A stretch of 23,317 bases of DNA, from IMG/VR virus record IMGVR_UViG_3300027797_000148, positions 1-23,317 of that record, one strand, 5' to 3'. The stretch comes from a virus. The notes beneath the pieces are model-generated. The model was not told where the DNA came from. It ran no database searches and saw only the letters and a list, made by a program, of their open reading frames with translations. The first letter of the stretch is position 1, and every line of letters starts with the position of its first letter. Below, piece after piece: positions 1 to 10,900 of this stretch. The translations under genes and the position numbers were made by a program.

Positions 1-1119
1 ATATGCAGAATCAGCTTCAAAACGTTCGGCCAAGTCAGCGTATTGTGCTTGAACTGATGTACCAACAAAACTTGTAGCAAATACGTTACTGAATCTGCTG
101 GTTGTTGATCCAATATCAATACTTACATTACTTACTGGTAACAGTTTTGTAGAAATAATTGCTGTGCTCATGTTACTGAATCCAGTAACAGTTAGGTTAC
201 CTGTAACAGAATGATTAGTACCTACTGTTAGACTACCTGGGATCGAAACTGCTCTGGAACTACCAGTAATACCAATGGCTACATTACTTGTACCACCTTG
301 GTTAACATAAAGATTAAAATCACTGTTGTTAAGTGTATTAGTTAAACGAACTGCACCACCTGCAACACCTACGTTTAATTCACCGCCACCACCAACAGTA
401 ATACCTGAGTTGTTTTGAACTGCTAGAGTATATGTTGTGGTGATGTTAGTGTCACTACGTAAAAGCTGTGTTGAAGCTAATCCGTTTAGTGTAAGTGCGT
501 TACTTGCGTCACCTGTATATTGTATGCCAGTTACAGCACTGGTAGCAGCTAGATTTAAACCTGGTTTAATTGTGCTAAATCCGCTGATGCCTGTTAATGG
601 AGTAAATGTGCTGTCTCTACTTAAAATAGCAATTCTTGCATTACTAATATAAAAACTTACTACTACGTGTGATCCACTAGCAGAGTCTATAATACTTTCA
701 ACAATAGCGCCCGATGTACCTGCTGTGCTTGTATATGCTGGACCAACAACTAAAAATGTACTACCAGTGTATACTTTTAATTGAGCACTAGCTGTGTCCC
801 ACCATAGGTCACCAGTTACTGGGCCCGAAGGTTCTGTATTTCCGCTAGCTGAACTTGAAATTGGTTTCCAAATAGTACCATTGTAAACTTTAAGAATAGT
901 GTTCAAACTATCATACCAAAGCTGACCTGCAATAGGCGCACTTGGTGCTGATGTATTTGAAAAGTTTTCTAACAGTTTTATATAGTTTTCATTTAGAAAA
1001 ACGCCGTAGCCTGCATAGTTTTTACCAATCAGTGTTAAACTGGTAGCACTAGTGTTTACGGTACCGTCTGAAACAGTTGCTAGGGCAGCCCCAGCTGTTG
1101 TAGTAATGTTGTATGCCAT
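1..1119 (-). CDS. Tail-fibre-like virion protein, paralog of the upstream gene (3' end outside window)
   Basis: The frame reads open from an ATG at 1119-1117 to the left edge, giving 373 visible residues and no stop, so the C-terminus is missing. It starts MAYNITTTAG and aligns almost gap-free with the N-terminal ~110 residues of the neighbour at 1160-2539. Both carry two W-rich motifs: here GQLWYDS (residues 65-71) and GDLWWDT (103-109). A shared 'FTPLT.I.GF.TIKPG' block follows near residue 180-200. The middle is a Gly/Asn/Thr-rich beta-type fibre sequence. The last visible part has the fibre motif DIGSTTSRFSNVFATSF and then QAQYADLAERFEADSAY. That YADLAE pattern opens a C-terminal domain seen in many phage tail proteins. 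The start is supported by TAGGTAAT upstream and by a late-promoter motif 24 nt before the ATG. A receptor-binding or fibre role is inferred from family resemblance and position. Confidence 0.85.
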   Translation of the reverse strand, partial: MAYNITTTAGAALATVSDGTVNTSATSLTLIGKNYAGYGVFLNENYIKLLENFSNTSAPSAPIAGQLWYDSLNTILKVYNGTIWKPISSSASGNTEPSGPVTGDLWWDTASAQLKVYTGSTFLVVGPAYTSTAGTSGAIVESIIDSASGSHVVVSFYISNARIAILSRDSTFTPLTGISGFSTIKPGLNLAATSAVTGIQYTGDASNALTLNGLASTQLLRSDTNITTTYTLAVQNNSGITVGGGGELNVGVAGGAVRLTNTLNNSDFNLYVNQGGTSNVAIGITGSSRAVSIPGSLTVGTNHSVTGNLTVTGFSNMSTAIISTKLLPVSNVSIDIGSTTSRFSNVFATSFVGTSVQAQYADLAERFEADSAY

Positions 1120-1143
1120 TTTTATTACCTAATTATTATAATG

Positions 1144-1151
1144 TATTTATC
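1144..1151 (-). promoter_or_regulatory. Putative T4-type late promoter (GATAAATA)
   Basis: The minus strand reads GGATAAATACATT in the 40-nt gap between the two fibre paralogs. The motif ends 24 nt before the ATG at 1119. GATAAATA differs from the T4 late promoter TATAAATA only in its first base. The position suggests that the second paralog can be transcribed separately from the first. No -35 element is expected for this promoter class. Confidence 0.7.
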
Positions 1152-1159
1152 CTAACTCT

Positions 1160-2539
1160 TTATGCTTCTCTCTGAAACCAAAAGTCGCCGTTTTCACTTC
1201 CAGCATCATTAACTCCTGGATTTGGTTCGTCTGTGCTGACAAATTTAGCAGATCCGCTCCAATAAGTTGTTGCTGTTTTAACATACTGTGTTGTAGCCAC
1301 AGTTGCATTACCAGTACTGCTTCTAGTTTGTACTTGAGTAACAGCAGACGCACCATGGGCTAGTGCAATACCTGATTGGCTACCAGTAAATACGGTAGCA
1401 CCATCTACTACTGCTACAATATTGCCTGCTGTAAGACCAGTGTCATTAACTTGAATAAAGCTGTCTTGACCAAATATTTTACCATTATCAAACGCCGCTT
1501 GAACAAAAGCAGTAGTAGCTAGTTGCGTTGTATTTGTACCTGAACTTGCTGTTGGTGCTGTTGGTACTCCAGTTAGGGTAGAATTCACAAAACTGTTGTC
1601 TACATAATTTTTAGTAGCTATGCCTGAAGCTGTGGTTGGATTATTAGCTACTTCAATAGCACCTGTTGATCCTTCAATGTGTATAATATTAGTGCTGTTT
1701 CCGCCAACGTTGGTATATACATCAATGTCACCATTTTGTCTACTATTAGTAATTATTGCTGACCCTGAGGAATTAGTTGTGATAGACAGATTACTGTTAA
1801 GACCAATAGTTAGTCCACTATTATTTTGAATTGTCAATGCACCTGCTGTAGTATCTGATTCATCTGATCTTAAATAGTTGGCTGCGGGTTGACCACCTAA
1901 ATAGCTGGCATTATTTGCAGTGCCATTAAATGTACCTGCGCTGCTAAGATTATATCCTGGTTTAATTGTGGTAAATCCAGTTATTGCTGTTAATGGTGTA
2001 AATTCGCTGTCAGTGCTGACAATACCTGTACGCACACCATCCAAATACATAACTACAACGTCATGCACTGATGATAATGTGTCTGTAATTTGTTCCCAAA
2101 TTGCGCCACTCTTACCTTTGGATTTTTTGTATGGAGGTCCTACTAGAATCCATCCTGCTGCATTGAAAGGACTTGTACCATTGTATGTATAAAGTTGTTC
2201 TTCATTGGTGTCCCACCATAAGTCACCTGCAATAATTGTGCTAGGTGCAGTAGCTTGAGCAGTGGCACTGCTGATAATTTTCCAACCAATGGTACCACTT
2301 GCATAGACTTTAAGTCTTGTTTGACCGCTGTCCCACCATAATTGTCCTGGAAGTGGGTTGCTGGGTGCTGTTGAGCGAGCAAAATTTTCTAATAGATAGA
2401 CCAAATTGTCTGTCATTATTTGACCGTAATTGCTATAATTACGACCAACTAAAGTAAGACTGGTTGTACTATCGTCATAGTTACCATCACTAATGGTTCC
2501 TAAAGTTGCTCCGCTGTATTTTCTAATTATATACGCCAT
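1160..2539 (-). CDS. Tail-fibre-like virion protein with WWD motifs and tail-fibre repeats
   Basis: This is a complete 459-residue protein. Its N-terminus MAYIIRKYSG, the motifs GQLWWDS (65-71) and GDLWWDT (105-111), and the 'FTPLTAITGFTTIKPG' block match the downstream partial gene, so the pair looks like a tandem duplication. The C-terminal half differs. It has ATKNYVD followed by a P.APTA..GTNTTQLATTAFVQAAF segment, a pattern typical of phage tail-fibre repeats, and ends with NGDFWFQREA, resembling the 'GD.WFQ' endings of fibre proteins. There is no signal peptide or membrane segment. The start is favoured by TAGGATAA about 6 nt upstream and a 13-nt gap from the preceding stop; no late-promoter motif was seen directly upstream, so it is probably co-transcribed with the 229-residue gene. 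A structural fibre role is likely; the receptor is unknown. Confidence 0.88.
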   Translation of the reverse strand: MAYIIRKYSGATLGTISDGNYDDSTTSLTLVGRNYSNYGQIMTDNLVYLLENFARSTAPSNPLPGQLWWDSGQTRLKVYASGTIGWKIISSATAQATAPSTIIAGDLWWDTNEEQLYTYNGTSPFNAAGWILVGPPYKKSKGKSGAIWEQITDTLSSVHDVVVMYLDGVRTGIVSTDSEFTPLTAITGFTTIKPGYNLSSAGTFNGTANNASYLGGQPAANYLRSDESDTTAGALTIQNNSGLTIGLNSNLSITTNSSGSAIITNSRQNGDIDVYTNVGGNSTNIIHIEGSTGAIEVANNPTTASGIATKNYVDNSFVNSTLTGVPTAPTASSGTNTTQLATTAFVQAAFDNGKIFGQDSFIQVNDTGLTAGNIVAVVDGATVFTGSQSGIALAHGASAVTQVQTRSSTGNATVATTQYVKTATTYWSGSAKFVSTDEPNPGVNDAGSENGDFWFQREA

Positions 2540-2552
2540 GGTATTATCCTAG

Positions 2553-3242
2553 TTATGCTGTACTACTCAAGTTCGTCAATGTCTGTATACGAACTGTATA
2601 ATCAATTTGTATCAATCTGTTTAAGGATTTTTGCACCGGGCTAAAAATCACATGTGTTAATAGTTTACCAAGACCTTCGCCTGCTGAACTATAACCTTTA
2701 AGACCCAACTCATCGAAAACAAACTGTCCATTTAAGTCTTGGCTGTTATCAAACACAGCCTGACCTGCTGGCTCACCGTAATCTAATAGACAACTGACTA
2801 AAATATCACTGTAGATCTGACCTGGAACATGTGTTACTGTGATTTTATTTCTCAAAGGATCACTGTTAGCCGCATTAGTATCGTCTACGATTTTGTAATA
2901 TTGTGGACTATACAAGTCAGCATTTTGTACGTTGGTATTAGTTGGCAAATAGGTAATAACACCAGTAGGGTCAACTGTAGTGCCACCATTACCAAAGTGC
3001 ATTTCTGTAATAAAATTTGTACCTTTATTACTTAAACTCTGTGCAATAGCTTCGCTCATGTTTTCATAATGAATAGCGTTGCGTTTGTCCACAAAAACTT
3101 CTTTAGTTTCAGGATCAAATATTTTTATATGCCCTTGTACGTGGATTCCACCACGTTCATCTGGCTGCTTGTTAGGTTGAGTATTCACCGTTGTTTCCTG
3201 TTGTTTTTCATGCATATTCTTATTTATCGCGTTATTAGTCAT
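2553..3242 (-). CDS. Virion structural protein of unassigned role, 229 residues
   Basis: The N-terminal ~30 residues are polar and low in complexity. A compact body follows, beginning GGIHVQGHIKIFDPETKEV and then VDKRNAIHYENMSEAIAQSL (roughly residues 31-70). I recall this 'KRNAIHYENMS' block from conserved structural proteins of T4-like marine phages, but I cannot assign it to a numbered T4 gene. The C-terminus is beta-rich, and no enzymatic motif is visible. The start is ambiguous. The ATG at 3242 lies 7 nt after the stop of the upstream fibre gene, with only a weak ribosome site (GTAGAAC), so coupling is plausible. A second in-frame ATG (Met10, 3215-3213) sits 5 nt after a GATAAATA motif embedded in codons 4-7. 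The late transcript could therefore make a 220-residue form. Confidence 0.82.
   Translation of the reverse strand: MTNNAINKNMHEKQQETTVNTQPNKQPDERGGIHVQGHIKIFDPETKEVFVDKRNAIHYENMSEAIAQSLSNKGTNFITEMHFGNGGTTVDPTGVITYLPTNTNVQNADLYSPQYYKIVDDTNAANSDPLRNKITVTHVPGQIYSDILVSCLLDYGEPAGQAVFDNSQDLNGQFVFDELGLKGYSSAGEGLGKLLTHVIFSPVQKSLNRLIQIDYTVRIQTLTNLSSTA
3221..3228 (-). promoter_or_regulatory. Putative late promoter inside the 5' end of the 229-residue gene
   Basis: The minus strand reads GCGATAAATAAGAATATG. The GATAAATA motif lies within the reading frame of the longer 229-residue version and ends 5 nt before the in-frame Met10 ATG. In T4 the late start point lies about 5-6 nt after the TATAAATA box, so transcription here would begin at or beside that ATG. 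This favours a start at 3215 for the late product. Confidence 0.6.
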
Positions 3243-3249
3243 GTTCTAC

Positions 3250-4977
3250 TTATGGGTTTTCAATATTATATAAACGCTGTGCTAACTGATTTAGTGCAGC
3301 AGATATAGTAGTAACATTACTGGTCCAGTGTGCATTATTAGCCATGGTAAAATTGCCAGTAAACGCTGTTGATTGTACAGTAGCATCTGGGAATTGAATT
3401 ACGCCCACGTTGCCTACATTAGCAAATTTCCAACTGTGTAAGGTAGCGGAATTTGGGAATATGCCTACATTGACTACAAATGGACTGACTTCAACAAAGT
3501 TACGTAAAACAGTATTGCCAAAATTTGGTACTGCTACCATAGCAGCATCACCGCCTGTGGCTGCCAACAACACTGTGGTATTGCCACCACCAGTAGACGA
3601 CACAGGCATAACTCCATCTAGTACTGCGCCACCTTGGCCAAAGTTTAAACTACCTGAAGTTGAATTAAAATTAATAACTGATCCGACATCTACATTTGCG
3701 CTGGTTGTAATTGCACCTGATGCTGTAATACGATTTACTGCTATGTTACCATTGACTGTTACGTTTGATGCTGTTAGTTGCGTTGTGGTTACAGCATTGG
3801 CTGTAAATCCATTTGATGATATGTTACCTGCATATGAAGGCAAGTAACTAGCTACATTGCTGTTGCCATAACTGGTTGCATATACGTTGGCTGCTATTGC
3901 GGCTAAACTGCCACTGACTGCGCCTAAATTAGCTGTGATGCCATCTATAGTTGGACTAGTTAATTCATCTGCATAGACATTTAACCACGGAAAATCTTCA
4001 GTACCTAATGTGTATTGACTTGGATTGCTTGGAACGATACCGTTACCGTCAGCGTTGTTAGGCTCAACTATCAGAGCACCTTCTTTGCCCCATGCACCAC
4101 CATCACTGCTAACATAAAGTGCAACTGTACCTGCGGCATTTGCACCATCGTATCCAGTTTCACGTAGTACAAGATTACCTGTCAACTCACTGATACCATC
4201 ACCTGTTAGCCCACCAACAACCACTAGTGGAGGAGTAGTTAAGCTAGATCCGTCAGATGTAATTGATAGGCTATCTATACTGAGATCTGTACCTGTGACT
4301 GCTATATTTCCATCCACAGATAAACCACCCGAGGTAGTAACAATACTATCTGTAGTAACAGCTACATTAGTAATAGTAGTTGAGCTAGTAGATGTTTCTG
4401 TAATATAAACATCACCAAATCCTATCCAGCCCAATGTGCTGTACATATATCCAGTTTCTAACAATATCTTAAGATTTGCTGCTCCACCGCTGGTAGGAAG
4501 AATAACATAGTCAGAGCCATAAGACAAGTTCACTACATTTAGATTACCACTTGACCCATCAACATAAGTTAATGTTGCAGATATTGTGCCGCTACCATTG
4601 GCTAGTCCACCTTGAACTTGTATATTAGCTGGTACTACATTGTTTGTAGTAATTTGAGTATCAAATAAAACTATTGGAGCACTAGCAACTGTAATACCGC
4701 CGGTAGCAGAGCTAATTGTACTATTACCTAGATATAAGGTACTACCGCTTAGATGTAAATCTTTCCATTTGTGTGTAAGATTTCCCAAATTATAAGCATT
4801 GTCGCTGGTAGGTATAATATCACCGTAGGTTGTTTCACCGCTGGTAATATATTCAGCCAACTGTGCAACGTTGCCTTTTACTGTAGTAAGTGTTCCGGTG
4901 GCGTTGCTAACAAATGGAATTATAGTATTTCCATATATAGTTGTTACGTTAGCAAGTTGACTTATCTTAATTGTCAT
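3250..4977 (-). CDS. Tail-fibre-like virion protein, 575 residues
   Basis: The N-terminus MTIKISQLANVTTIYGNTII leads into 'DIIPTSDNAYNLGNLTHKW' and then KDLHLSGSTLYLG (about residues 53-84). This is the 'LG....W.dl..sg.tiylG' signature of T4-like phage fibre proteins. A second, weaker copy (QYTLGTEDFPWLNVYADEL) lies about 340 residues in. The rest is Asn/Thr/Ser/Gly-rich beta-type sequence. Near the C-terminus are a 'W.F...G.iQFPDATVQSTAF' fibre motif and a short helical end (LNQLAQRLYNIENP) that could help trimerise the protein. The start is well supported by TTGAGGAATAGAAATG: a strong Shine-Dalgarno site 5 nt before the ATG overlaps the stop of the giant gene, so translation is probably coupled. 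It also has its own upstream GATAAATA motif. It is likely a baseplate-attached fibre; the binding target is not visible. Confidence 0.87.
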   Translation of the reverse strand: MTIKISQLANVTTIYGNTIIPFVSNATGTLTTVKGNVAQLAEYITSGETTYGDIIPTSDNAYNLGNLTHKWKDLHLSGSTLYLGNSTISSATGGITVASAPIVLFDTQITTNNVVPANIQVQGGLANGSGTISATLTYVDGSSGNLNVVNLSYGSDYVILPTSGGAANLKILLETGYMYSTLGWIGFGDVYITETSTSSTTITNVAVTTDSIVTTSGGLSVDGNIAVTGTDLSIDSLSITSDGSSLTTPPLVVVGGLTGDGISELTGNLVLRETGYDGANAAGTVALYVSSDGGAWGKEGALIVEPNNADGNGIVPSNPSQYTLGTEDFPWLNVYADELTSPTIDGITANLGAVSGSLAAIAANVYATSYGNSNVASYLPSYAGNISSNGFTANAVTTTQLTASNVTVNGNIAVNRITASGAITTSANVDVGSVINFNSTSGSLNFGQGGAVLDGVMPVSSTGGGNTTVLLAATGGDAAMVAVPNFGNTVLRNFVEVSPFVVNVGIFPNSATLHSWKFANVGNVGVIQFPDATVQSTAFTGNFTMANNAHWTSNVTTISAALNQLAQRLYNIENP

Positions 4978-4979
4978 TT

Positions 4980-7900
4980 CTATTCCTCAATAATTGTATT
5001 GCCTGATTCTGTAGTTAGTGTATTTATCGCATCTTCAGTACCTAGCTCGTCAGGTATGATATTAATTACCGTATTAGTAGCTGTGGCTTCTTTTAAGAAC
5101 AGCACAGGTATTGTAGTTGACCCTTCAAATCCTGTACCGTCTGTGGCTACTCCAGAACCTAAATTATACCAAACATTAGCTGTACGTAGTGTGGTATTGG
5201 CGGTAATGGTCACATTTCCATAAAGAGTTATAGGATCTGTAGCTACTTCACCAATTGGAGCTATGCTCACAGGGTAAACTGGAGTAGCTAATGCAGATCC
5301 ATTGATTAACAATGCATCTGCCATATTTGGGCTATACCCAACTATCTGTGGTCTAACTGTTTGTTCTACTCCATTTATGCTTATGTTACCTGTTAGGTCT
5401 AGAACACTAACAGACCCTACAAGATATACTGCACTTACATTAGCACTCGCAGTAGTTACTGCAATCACTCTTAGATTTGCACCGCTGGAAGCCTGTGTAA
5501 TATAGTCACCGTGAGTGACTGTTACGCTGCCGTTCATTTGAATAGCCACATTTGTGATATTTGTGGTAACGAATCCTGGCATCATAATCACATCTAGTAT
5601 TTGTTTATCAACAACATTGGTGTTTATGACCATAACGTTAGAGCCCGATGTGGTCTGAGTAATATAATCTCCTACATTAGCAGTTATATTTCCAGTAAAT
5701 CTCACACGTTGCGGTGGAGTTCTTGTGGTCACGAAAGTTGTATTTGCCGCTACATTGACATTTCCTGATGCAGTTCCGGGGATTATCTGATCTAAACTAC
5801 CATCTACAACCGGTTTACCTGCTCCATGTATGATTGGTGTGCTGGTTCCTTCGGTTCCTCTACGTAGGTATCCTAAGGTGTTGGTTGTTAAATTTCTAGC
5901 CCAGTAGGTAATACGCTCACCACCTATAAATACCACACCAGGGATAGCACCACTGGGATTAGGTATTGGTAATACACTAGCATCTTCTACATAAATTAGT
6001 GTGTCAGTGATTGATAATGTCTGAGCTAGTGTTGTAGAATAAGCATCTGCAATTCTTAGATAGCTGGTTTGACGTAGCATATTGCTGAATATTCTATAAC
6101 CTACCACATCAACATTGGCATTAATTCTAGTATAAACCTGTATGTCCAAGGTATCAAACATTATACCAGGAACAAATTCTTCTGGTGCATGGCTTGAGTA
6201 TGTGTCTACATAGGCGCCGCCATCTACATCAATATCTTCTGGGCGTGTACCAAGAGCAGAATCTGTATAATTGCTCTGGATGATTGTATCAACTGCGGAA
6301 TCATCTAATACTGCGTTGCCGTTTTCATCGTATTGAATTTGATCAAACATACCAATATCATATTTGGTACCATCTCCAAATCCTGGTTGAGTATCAAAAG
6401 TAATTCCAGTAACTTCAACGCCAGGATAATCAAGTCCATATAATAATTGTTGTAGATTGTTTTCAACAACATTCAATACAGTACTGGTAGAAAGAGTCTG
6501 TGGACGATCCACAACCATCCAAACATTTCCACTAGTCACATCCATATCTAGCGATAGTATTCTACTAGAAATCACATTGGTGCCTGTTAGATACATGCCT
6601 GGTTTAAGATTTTTAATATCATTTACATAGACTGTAGTATTTGCTGTCACCGGATATTCAACAACCACAGTATAATTTGCTGTTTCAATAGCGGGCATAC
6701 TATCTGATGGATTATAGTAAGCCATAATTCTATCATTGGCATTCATAAAATCTGCAGATGGATAAACTTCATAATTTGAACTTAAGAAAGTTGTACTAGT
6801 AGTAATATTACTAGTTACCAAATATCCTATACTTTGATATGTAACAATATCTCCAGCTAGATATGAAGTGTTAGCTGACCATTCTTTAACTACTGTGGTA
6901 TATCCTATACGATCAAATTTCATTGTAGTACTAATACTACGTACTTGATTATTTTTCAATACTGCATAGGCTCTAGCTGGGGTTTCATTACTGCCATTGA
7001 TAATAACTGTTGGAGTAACTACATACCCACTACCGCCGTTTATTAGATTAATAGCAGTAACAGCACCAGTATCACCATCAATTACAGCTTCTGCTGTAGC
7101 ACCACTGCCACCTTGGCCGCCTGTTACAATACTAACTATTGGTGGGGTTGTGTAGCCACTACCACCAGCTTCAACTATTATGCTGTTGACTGTTAGTGTT
7201 CTGTTGGTATACCATTGATTGTAATCATCAGTTTGCCATAACGCTTCATCTTTCTCAGGTTCTTCACCGCTAGGGCTTCGGAACACTCTTAAATCAGAGT
7301 CATAATATCCAGGCAAATCAAAATCTGTTACACTGCCGTCAAATTCATCAGTGCCTATGTAGCCAATTAAATATTCTCTAATTTTAGTCTTGTAAGGTTT
7401 GACTTCTTCGATGTAATTTCTATAGTAGGTCTGATTATCTTTAATATAGTTAGGTACCTGTGCCAACCCTCTTAACTGATGAACCACACTGATAAAGCTG
7501 GTTTTAAAAATCCAATCTACATATTTTTGTTCTGTGAATAGATAATTAACCATTACAAAGAATAAATTATTAAATTGTTCTTGTAATTGGTCTATAAAAA
7601 TATCATTTTTAATCGCTAACAGTATAGAACGAATTTCAAGATTTGGATTTTGATCATATCTACTAGTATCAAATCCCTGATTGCTAAATCCTAGTTCGTT
7701 GTCTGCAAAATTACTTAGACTACTATCTAATTGCACTGTACCGTTTTGAATACCTACAGTACTAAATTCTCCAGCATCTGTGAATACCAATAGTTGCCAC
7801 TCACCTGAACCAGTATTGTTAACACGTATAAGATCATCTGTGACCAATCCTGCAACAATTCTCTTAGCATCATTAACAGTATCTACTACATAATCAGCTT

Positions 7901-10900
7901 TGGTACTACTACTATATCCTTCTGCATACCAGTCTGCATAACTCCAATACAATGTAGATTTGTAACTTTGTACACGAATAATTTTCCAAGATTTATCTAC
8001 TTGTAATTCGTGTAGAGTCCATAGATTATCCTGTTCTGTGTTGGATTCTACTAGAACCAAATAGTTGGTGGATAATTGTGTAGTGTCAAGATATAATAAT
8101 TCTTCTTCTGTAGCTACAGCGAGATCGTATTCATTTAGTTTTATACTAGGTCTAGGATCTTCTGCTGCAAGACCAGTTAAATCAAACTGTTTAGCTATGG
8201 GGTTTTCTAAAAAGATTTTATTGACATAACCAATTAGATTGTTCATAGCAGTTATTCTGTCATTGAACATACTTTGTCTTGGTCTAAAACTAATACCGTA
8301 TCTATCTGCAACACTGAGCTTAGGATCAGGCACAATAGCACCTGCAGCATCAGCGCCGGCTAAACTATCAATCATTTTGTTAACAACTTTGATAGGCACT
8401 AGATTATTAGGATTACCTTTTTGTATTAATTCATATTCACTGTGAATAATACTGTTGTTTTTAATAGTTTCATAGTCTAGATGTAAAATTGTAGTGTCTG
8501 CGCTTAGATAACTGCCAACGTTGTACAACACAAATGCTGACGGACTGATCATAGCTGCATAGGCAATACCATAAGATTTAGGATTTTCAATAATACCCTG
8601 AATAGTATTGATTGGTAATTTTCTTGTGCTGTTTACTTTGTCTAGAGTTGTTTTATCTTTGACCCAGAAATAATACTTGTTGGTAATAATATTTGTTGTT
8701 GGGTCTACAAATATGTCTTCAACATAAGCAGTGTCATCGGCGTATTTAGGAACACCTTCGTAACCAGCATCAACATATTGACTTGGTGGCACAGGACTTA
8801 CCACCCATTCTAAAACTTCAATAATACTACCAGGGAATAGACGTCCCCAATTAATACTACGATAAGTTAATGTTGATTGTTCATAATCTATAAATCTTAC
8901 CTGAGATAAATTCCACCAAACTTTACCAACCTGTAGATCTCCCCAATAGACATCAGGAGTAACTTCAATGCCGTCGGTTACTCCACGATTATAAACAGCC
9001 GGATCATATTCTGTCTTGTAGGTAATTTCCTGTTCAGCTTGTCCTAGTATTTTACCTTTAGCTGGGTCAATAAATTCTAAATTTGTTAGAATAGTATTAG
9101 TAGATTTATTATAAAGGAACATACGATTCACACTGTCTACGTCTACTTTAGGTTGTTCATAACGAATTAAGCCCCATCCTCGCTTGTAGGTTGGGTTATC
9201 AAATATGTAAACACTTCCGCTGTCAGTTTGTGTGTAATCATCGCCAGGTGCAGTGACAATAATCTTATCGGCACGCACATCAATAGCCGAACCAAATAAA
9301 TCATCAGGATTTAAATCACCAGGGTTCAATTGTTGAGCAAATGCATAGCGTCCTGGGTTTTCAACTTCATCGCGTGGGTCATCATATAGTTCATAGATGT
9401 AAGTACTGCCACTGCCACGTACTACATCCGTAAATATTGTGCTGTCATCATCAAACATTGTGTCAGCATCATCAAATATCATGTTAAGTTTAGTTGTTCC
9501 GCGTTCGCTGGAAATTACCAACATGTAGGCATTTTGTGCTAGAATTACATGACTACCAAAATATTCGCCAGGGGTGTTATAAGGATTAATAATAATCTGC
9601 ATGAATGCAAATACTGTCATACCAGCATTATCATATACTCCTGCACTGCCAGTGGTGTTAGAACCTGATAAAATACGTAATAGATTTTTTGCCACAGTTC
9701 TGTCAGAATCAATTCTTAACTTACCGTGTTCATTCACTGCACTGATACCTAATAGGTCAGCACTATTAATTTCTTCAACAAATTCATCTAATGTAGTAGC
9801 TCTTGGATATACGTTTGCAGTGGTACCATTAACGCTGATGTTTCCTGAGCCTAAGGTAAACACATTAGCATTATTGTATGCACTGATTTTAACATAAGTT
9901 CCGTCAGTGATTGATTCTGTTATTGTAACATTAGCGCCACTTGAAGCTTGGGTGATATAGTCGCCCGCATTAGCTGATAAGTTTCCGCTGACTCTAAGGT
10001 TGACTTTGACTTCGTAGTTATCCAAACGAATTGTGTCATTGGGGGTAAACGTTGGGTCTTCTATGGCTGCAGTGTTAGTACCATACAATCTACCACGGTT
10101 ATGGAATTTCCAAACAGCACCAGTATTATAAGTAGTGCCATTGTCATAGTAAGGTGCACCTACGTAAATTGCACAGTTGTTAGAACAAATAGTTAAGCTA
10201 GTACCAAATCTTGTGTTGCTTTGAATAGCGTCTAATCCGCCCTCGATACTATCGATACCAATTAATTTTTCCAATAAGTTAAATTGATTAGTTTCAATAT
10301 ACACCACACGACCAACACCAATTGGTTTGTTAAATGTAATTTCGTAACTGCCAGTAACTTCGTAATCTGTAGTTTCAATGTCATCAACTGTTACTCTATA
10401 TACATCTCTAATTTCACCGGTGGTAGTATAAACATTGCCGTCGGTGCTATCAAATGCTTCAATTACTCGATCATATACATAAACCGCGCCTGATCCTACA
10501 TATTCAGTGTAAGATACTACATTGGCAGTTGGAGGGCCAACTGGGACACTCATTTTTACGCCATTAGACATTACAGCAACATTAACTGTGTCATTTGGCA
10601 CACCTACTGCTAGCTGTGCGCCATCATTGCTGCTGTCTACAAAGAATCCAAATTCAGCACCTGTATTTGCACCAATGTTTGTGGTGTCAATAGTCTGCAT
10701 TAATGCGTAATACGGTCTTTGTGTTATAGTTACATCACCCAAGGCCACATTGCCTGTGTTAAACACAAGAGTTCCGCCTAATAGGTTAAAATCTATAGTA
10801 GGAATATAAGTTTTGTTTCTTGAAATTACAGATATTGAATGAGCACTATTAGCCACAAAAGGAGTAAAGTCTAAAGAAATATTTGCCACATGACTAGCTG

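Noticed and set aside
1147-1356. Minus-strand open frame of 69 residues
   Set aside because: It overlaps the end of the 459-residue fibre gene in another frame and has no recognisable features.
2143-2382. Minus-strand open frame of 79 residues
   Set aside because: It is embedded in a different frame of the 459-residue fibre gene. It mirrors the W-rich repeat region and has no independent support.
3410-3847. Plus-strand open frame of 145 residues
   Set aside because: It lies wholly inside the 575-residue fibre gene on the other strand, has a low-complexity Pro/Leu/Val-rich translation typical of antisense shadow, and lacks a convincing ribosome site.
4771-5223. Plus-strand open frame of 150 residues spanning the fibre/giant junction
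   Set aside because: It is antisense to two well-supported genes and reads like the complement of Thr/Asn-rich coding sequence. No domain or ribosome site supports it.
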